6,940 nucleotides of DNA from DASUGM01 sp036274055 (lineage in GTDB: Bacteria; Acidobacteriota; Vicinamibacteria; Vicinamibacterales; SCN-69-37). Below are positions 6,338 to 6,940 of this stretch, piece by piece (the first letter of the stretch is position 1; each line of letters opens with the position of its first letter). The position numbers and the translations under genes are program-made. Under the pieces are notes generated by a model, which made no database searches, was not told the DNA's origin, and saw nothing but the letters and a program-made list of their open reading frames with translations. Location of the stretch: NCBI GenBank assembly GCA_036274055.1, contig DASUGM010000112.1, positions 1 to 6,940 on the forward strand, read 5' to 3'.

Positions 6338-6409
6338 GTGATCCGCCAGTTTTTCGCGCGTCTCCGCGAGATCATGACCCTGCTCTACCGTCACCCGCCA
6401 TGCGGTTGA
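6338..6409 (+). CDS. Possible leaderless 23-residue micro-peptide or leader peptide
   Basis: A GTG at 6338 opens a 23-codon frame ending in TGA (6407-6409). It encodes VIRQFFARLREIMTLL... and ends ...YRHPPCG. The first 16 residues could form a basic amphipathic helix. Most third codon positions are G or C, as in the neighbouring genes, though that is weak evidence at this length. The case rests on the TACAAT box 6 nt upstream. No gene follows that it could regulate: a small CCCCGG-T-CCGGGG palindrome (6422-6434) and then repeats come next. It may instead be the start of a gene destroyed by repeat insertion, or a chance frame. Confidence 0.3.
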   Translation: MIRQFFARLREIMTLLYRHPPCG

Positions 6410-6460
6410 GGACTGCCGCGTCCCCGGTCCGGGGATAAGTTGCTGTGGTAGCCCCGCTAT
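6410..6460. other. Short spacer with a GC-rich palindrome
   Basis: CCCCGG-T-CCGGGG (6422-6434) is a perfect 6-bp inverted repeat around one base. GGGG at 6431-6434 can alternatively pair with CCCC at 6452-6455 across TAAGTTGCTGTGG. The two mutually exclusive pairings behind a possible leader peptide are noted without claiming an attenuator, because no downstream gene is visible. Confidence 0.3.
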
Positions 6461-6638
6461 TTGCGATTTGTAATTTGTAATTTGCGATTGTATTGGCGAG
6501 TTGGCTATTTGCTGATGGCTATTGGTTATTGGTTATTGGCGGTGGACTGAGCCCAGCCGCACTAACCCAATAGCCATCAGCAACCGCCAAATCGCCAACT
6601 ACAATCGCAAATCGCAAATCGCAAATTACAAATCGCAA
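6461..6638. repeat. Large inverted repeat built of A/T-rich heptamers
   Basis: The ends are exact inverse copies: TTGCGATTTGTAATTTG (6461-6477) and its complement at 6622-6638. Nearer the centre, GCTGATGGCTATTGG (6511-6525) is matched exactly by the complement of 6567-6581. Between these, TTGGCGA/TCGCCAA and GATTGTA/TACAATC blocks also correspond, with small indels. The arms are composed of 7-base units such as GCAAATC, GCAAATT and ACAAATC. The DNA is much more A/T-rich than the genes and has no credible reading frame; hairpin formation is likely. Confidence 0.75.
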
Positions 6639-6920
6639 CTCGCGCGCGGCGCGCACGGCGGTGGCGCGCGCGCTGCGGTGGGCCGAGCTCAGCCGCAATA
6701 ACCAAATCGGCAATAGCAATCAGCAACCGCCGATCGCCAACTACAATCGCAAATTACAAATTGCAAATCGCAAATCGCGCGCGTCGCGCGCCTGGCGAGG
6801 GCGCGCGCGCTGCGGTGCGCTGAGCTCAGCCGCAATGACCAAATCGGCAATAGCAATAAGGACCCGGCAAATCGCCAGTGCAATTGCAAATTGCAATTTA
6901 CAAATCGCAAATCGCGGAAC
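6545..6920. repeat. Three tandem composite units of about 136 bp
   Basis: The marker AGCCGCA recurs at 6555, 6691 and 6828, giving periods of 136 and 137 bp. Each unit has the order: a palindrome-like block (GAGCCCAGCC, GAGCTCAGCC, GAGCTCAGCC), a block like AACCAAATCGGCAATAGCAA, a heptamer array (GCAAATC, GCAAATT, ACAAATC) and, in the first two, an alternating CG tract (GCGCGCGCTGCGGTG) leading to the next unit. The third unit carries GGACCCGG in place of the CAGCAACCGCC segment and ends without the CG tract. Frames crossing the array give repetitive CDLRFAI-like translations and are not genes. Confidence 0.75.
6819..6830. repeat. Perfect 12-bp palindrome in the third composite unit
   Basis: GCTGAGCTCAGC reads identically on both strands. 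The equivalent sites in the first two units are near-palindromes with one or two substitutions. It follows an alternating GC tract (6801-6810). Confidence 0.6.
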
Positions 6921-6939
6921 AAAGGGACCGGGTCGCTTT
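6921..6939. repeat. Near-palindrome at the window edge
   Basis: AAAGGGACCGGGTCGCTTT is an inverted repeat of two 9-base arms around one G, with a single mismatch. Part of it (CCGGGTC) is the inverse of GACCCGG at 6861-6867 inside the third composite unit. It may be one end of a further repeat that continues outside the window. Confidence 0.45.
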
Positions 6940-6940
6940 T

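Noticed and set aside
6461..6920. Possible CRISPR array
   Set aside because: The repeated blocks are not separated by unique spacers of constant length; the whole 136-bp unit repeats, and no cas gene is near.
6519..6922. Two minus-strand frames (6519-6719 and 6689-6922) with ICDLRFAI-like repeats
   Set aside because: They are translations of the GCAAATC heptamer array; frames of this kind arise wherever such repeats occur and have no start-site signals.

Overview
The window is a high-GC bacterial chromosome fragment. Its gene content is ordinary (an ABC exporter, an envelope beta-rich protein, a lipoprotein amidase and a small regulator operon), but its intergenic DNA is unusually rich in repeats. 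Lipoprotein and outer-membrane-type signals point to a Gram-negative (diderm) host. The combination of high GC, near-leaderless starts, large intergenic inverted repeats and A/T heptamer arrays would fit an Acidobacteriota (Vicinamibacteria-like) genome. That placement is an impression, not something a marker gene in the window proves.

Layout. Bases 1-146 may hold the start of a minus-strand gene that leaves the window. A 141-bp imperfect inverted repeat (181-321), a small double zinc-ribbon protein (365-715, +) and a related 117-bp inverted repeat (736-852) follow. The second repeat lies between the 3' ends of the zinc-ribbon gene and a minus-strand ABC exporter (882-2831). Divergent from the exporter is a secreted, probably outer-membrane beta-barrel protein (2919-3593, +). 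It converges, with only a 4-bp gap, on an amidase-signature lipoprotein (3598-5190, -), and a perfect 13-bp GC-rich stem lies inside the amidase 3' end. Upstream of the amidase on the same strand are an SRPBCC/START-fold protein (5227-5664), a 64-residue XRE-type regulator (5672-5866) and a four-helix membrane protein (5863-6267). The last two overlap by ATGA. These four genes look like one transcription unit: membrane protein, regulator, SRPBCC protein, amidase.

The control region of that unit (6265-6340) is the most interesting short stretch. It shows a TTGACC-17 bp-TACATT promoter placed so that the membrane-protein ATG would be at or next to the transcription start. An inverted repeat has one arm over the -10 and the other beyond the -35. 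A divergent TACAAT box sits the same 6 nt ahead of a GTG that opens a 23-codon reading frame. This suggests a shared operator controlling a leaderless regulator operon and possibly a leaderless micro-peptide.

From 6461 to the end there is no convincing gene. The DNA is a mosaic of A/T-rich heptamers, a large inverted repeat (6461-6638), three copies of a roughly 136-bp composite unit containing palindromes and alternating CG tracts, and a short near-palindrome at the window edge.
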